Below, one piece after another: positions 55,624 through 56,418 of a DNA stretch of 56,418 bases. How positions within the stretch are numbered: the first letter of the stretch is position 1; each line of letters opens with the position of its first letter. Under the pieces are notes generated by a model that made no database searches, was not told where the DNA came from, and saw only the letters and a list, made by a program, of their open reading frames with translations. Source of the stretch: a virus; the IMG/VR virus record IMGVR_UViG_3300049595_000896, positions 1-56,418 of that record; one strand, written 5' to 3'. Both the position numbers and the translations under genes were made by a program.

Positions 55624-55679
55624 TGATTTGTCGATGGGGATACCCCCCTCGGCAGATGTTTGACATGAAAGGTTACGCG

Positions 55680-55883
55680 ATGAAATACGTCGTGGGTTAC
55701 GTCGACGCCGACGGCCAGTGGGTTACGTGGTCCTACTGTGATGTCGAGACGATGGCGCTAGTGCTCGAAGCCTGCATGGTGAAAGACCTAGAGGTTGGCC
55801 TGATGCGGACTTGGGAAATACGAGAGCGACCCAAGCGCGGAATAGCTGACTGGCTGGTAGAAGACCGCCGGCTGAAACTCTAG
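55680..55883 (+). CDS. Small conserved phage protein, paralog of 317-529
   Basis: The product has 67 residues. ATG 55680 is preceded by AAAGG at 7 nt; an upstream ATG at 55614 lies inside promoter A and is rejected. N-terminal KYVVGYVDADGQWVTWSY and C-terminal ERPKRGIADWLVEDRRLKL mirror the protein at 317. Acidic middle. Function is unknown; early expression from promoter A is expected. Confidence 0.8.
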   Translation: MKYVVGYVDADGQWVTWSYCDVETMALVLEACMVKDLEVGLMRTWEIRERPKRGIADWLVEDRRLKL

Positions 55884-55900
55884 ACCTAGACTGAGACTGA

Positions 55901-55931
55901 GAGGCCCCGGGAAACCGGGGTCTCTTTTTTT
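55901..55931 (+). terminator. Intrinsic terminator with GAAA tetraloop
   Basis: GAGGCCCCGG-GAAA-CCGGGGTCTC (55901-55924) followed by seven T. Same core as the terminator at 545-571. Both are followed by a T-rich tract and then GGCCGGGGGGTTA, so the duplication extends beyond the hairpin. Confidence 0.9.
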
Positions 55932-56066
55932 GTCTGTTTTTCTTTTGTGTAAGTAGTCTCATGTGGCCGGGGGGTTAGAGATCGACGCCCGCCAAACGGT
56001 CGACGGACGCCACGGGCACGCCCGCTTTCGGTCACGTTATAGCTCGCTTTTCGCGTTTTTACCCGA
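55932..56066. other. Spacer between the two early cassettes
   Basis: No gene is visible. It holds GGCCGGGGGGTTAGAG (from about 55965), also found after the other terminator near 599, and a GTTATAGCTCGC copy (56036) that matches 609-620. It marks the boundary of the duplicated cassette. Confidence 0.55.
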
Positions 56067-56095
56067 TTGACAAATCGAATTGGATGTGCTTTAGT
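56067..56095 (+). promoter_or_regulatory. Sigma70-like promoter B
   Basis: TTGACA (56067-56072), 17 nt, TTTAGT (56090-56095) with extended TG (56087-56088). The spacer is nearly identical to that of promoter A. The leader holds a hairpin CGGTTGG/CCAACCG (56103-56109, 56118-56124) and the same GATGTTTGACAT (56132-56143). It drives the gene at 56224 and, across the join, the gene at 317. Confidence 0.7.
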
Positions 56096-56179
56096 CGGTT
56101 CACGGTTGGAGACGAACCCAACCGGCCTACCGATGTTTGACATCGCAAACGCGAGCCGGGCGCATTCCCGGCATTCTGA

Positions 56180-56206
56180 GGGCCGGACCCCGCGTGGGCC
56201 GGACCC
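56180..56206 (+). repeat. 11-bp direct repeat in leader B
   Basis: GGGCCGGACCC occurs at 56180-56190 and 56196-56206, 5 nt apart, just before the AAGGAG ribosome site of the gene at 56224. Each unit is itself partly palindromic. It may bind a regulator or fold in the mRNA leader. Confidence 0.7.
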
Positions 56207-56223
56207 TGTGAAGGAGAACTAGC

Positions 56224-56418
56224 ATGGCGAAAGCCAAAAGGGTTAAGAGCGTTAAACTTTCTGCCGCTGAAGCTTCCACGTGGACCAACATTCCAGCGGA
56301 ATCGTTCGCCTCAGAAAAGGGCCAGATGGCCCTTCTCAAGGCGGCTCAGCTCATAGCGATGGAGACAGAGGTCAAAAACCTCTTCCGCGCTCTGGTCGAG
56401 CCACGGGTTGGTTTCCCG
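56224..56418 (+). CDS. Small basic phage protein, 5' part (continues at window start)
   Basis: ATG 56224 has AAGGAG at about 7 nt. The frame continues through the terminal repeat and ends at 247, giving 104 residues. The Lys-rich start MAKAKRVKSVKLSAAEAS suggests nucleic-acid or membrane contact, but no family is recognised. See the 1-247 entry. Confidence 0.8.
   Translation, partial: MAKAKRVKSVKLSAAEASTWTNIPAESFASEKGQMALLKAAQLIAMETEVKNLFRALVEPRVGFP
56292..56418. repeat. Right copy of 127-bp terminal direct repeat
   Basis: Identical to bases 1-127. Removing one copy gives a closed circle of 56,291 bp with the small gene intact. Confidence 0.95.

Noticed and set aside
55655-55666. TTGACA within GATGTTTGACAT as another -35 box
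   Set aside because: No acceptable -10 box lies 16-18 nt downstream in either leader, and the position would place the start inside the coding region.
55614-55679. 22-residue N-terminal extension of the gene at 55680
   Set aside because: The earlier ATG lies inside promoter A, so it would not be in the transcript; AAAGG before 55680 decides the start.
1-56418. Integrase, excisionase or phage RNA polymerase
   Set aside because: I searched the translated genes for tyrosine or serine recombinase and single-subunit polymerase motifs and found none; the lone XRE-like gene is not enough to call the phage temperate.

Overview
This window is one complete tailed-phage genome from a contig that closes on itself. 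Bases 1-127 are repeated exactly at 56292-56418, and a 104-residue gene runs through the join (56224 to the end, then on to 247). The unique circle is therefore about 56,291 bp. The parts list is that of a podovirus (short tail) infecting a Gram-negative bacterium: small and large terminase, portal, scaffold, capsid, adaptor and nozzle proteins, transglycosylase-bearing ejection protein, and a lysis cassette with an Rz/Rz1 spanin pair. No species-level host can be read from the sequence. One small protein resembles GcrA-type DNA-binding domains, which is only a weak hint of an alphaproteobacterial host. I found no integrase, no phage RNA polymerase, no tRNA and no CRISPR array, so transcription presumably uses host RNA polymerase.

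There are two opposed arms. The plus-strand arm begins near 55.6 kb, crosses the join and runs to 17,080. It opens with two small sigma70-like promoter cassettes holding two paralogous small genes, each closed by nearly the same GAAA-loop terminator (55.6-56.2 kb and 0-0.6 kb). A roughly 0.9 kb AT-rich non-coding region (572-1463) follows, packed with TGTAAAGT/ACTTTACA repeats and perfect inverted repeats; it is the best origin or control-region candidate. Next come small genes, a MoxR-type AAA ATPase / DUF3150-like / VWA-metallopeptidase operon (2.35-5.5 kb), and a replication-recombination block (6.5-17.1 kb). That block holds a DnaA-domain-IV-like protein, a family A DNA polymerase with leucine at the 762-equivalent position, a Cas4/RecB-like nuclease, a VRR-NUC nuclease, an SNF2 helicase, a zinc-binding proline-rich ssDNA-binding-like protein, an XRE-like regulator and a PrimPol-helicase fusion. 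Many genes overlap by ATGA-type junctions, which suggests translational coupling.

The minus-strand arm (55,360 down to 17,053) is the virion and lysis arm. Read in its own direction it runs: terminase small and large subunits, a cassette of virion-associated genes, portal, scaffold, major capsid, putative decoration and fibre proteins, small basic proteins, adaptor genes, a small fibre-base paralog, a 1554-residue fibre, host-range-type small proteins, lysis genes, nozzle protein, ejection proteins, and finally a 2949-residue polyvalent protein with an HExxGH metallopeptidase motif. This last gene overlaps the end of the PrimPol-helicase gene by 28 bases.

The most interesting signals are the MoxR/VWA operon of unknown role, the iteron-rich control region together with a stand-alone DnaA DNA-binding domain, the duplicated promoter-gene-terminator cassette, and the giant polyvalent protein with an AT-rich lysine-rich insert.
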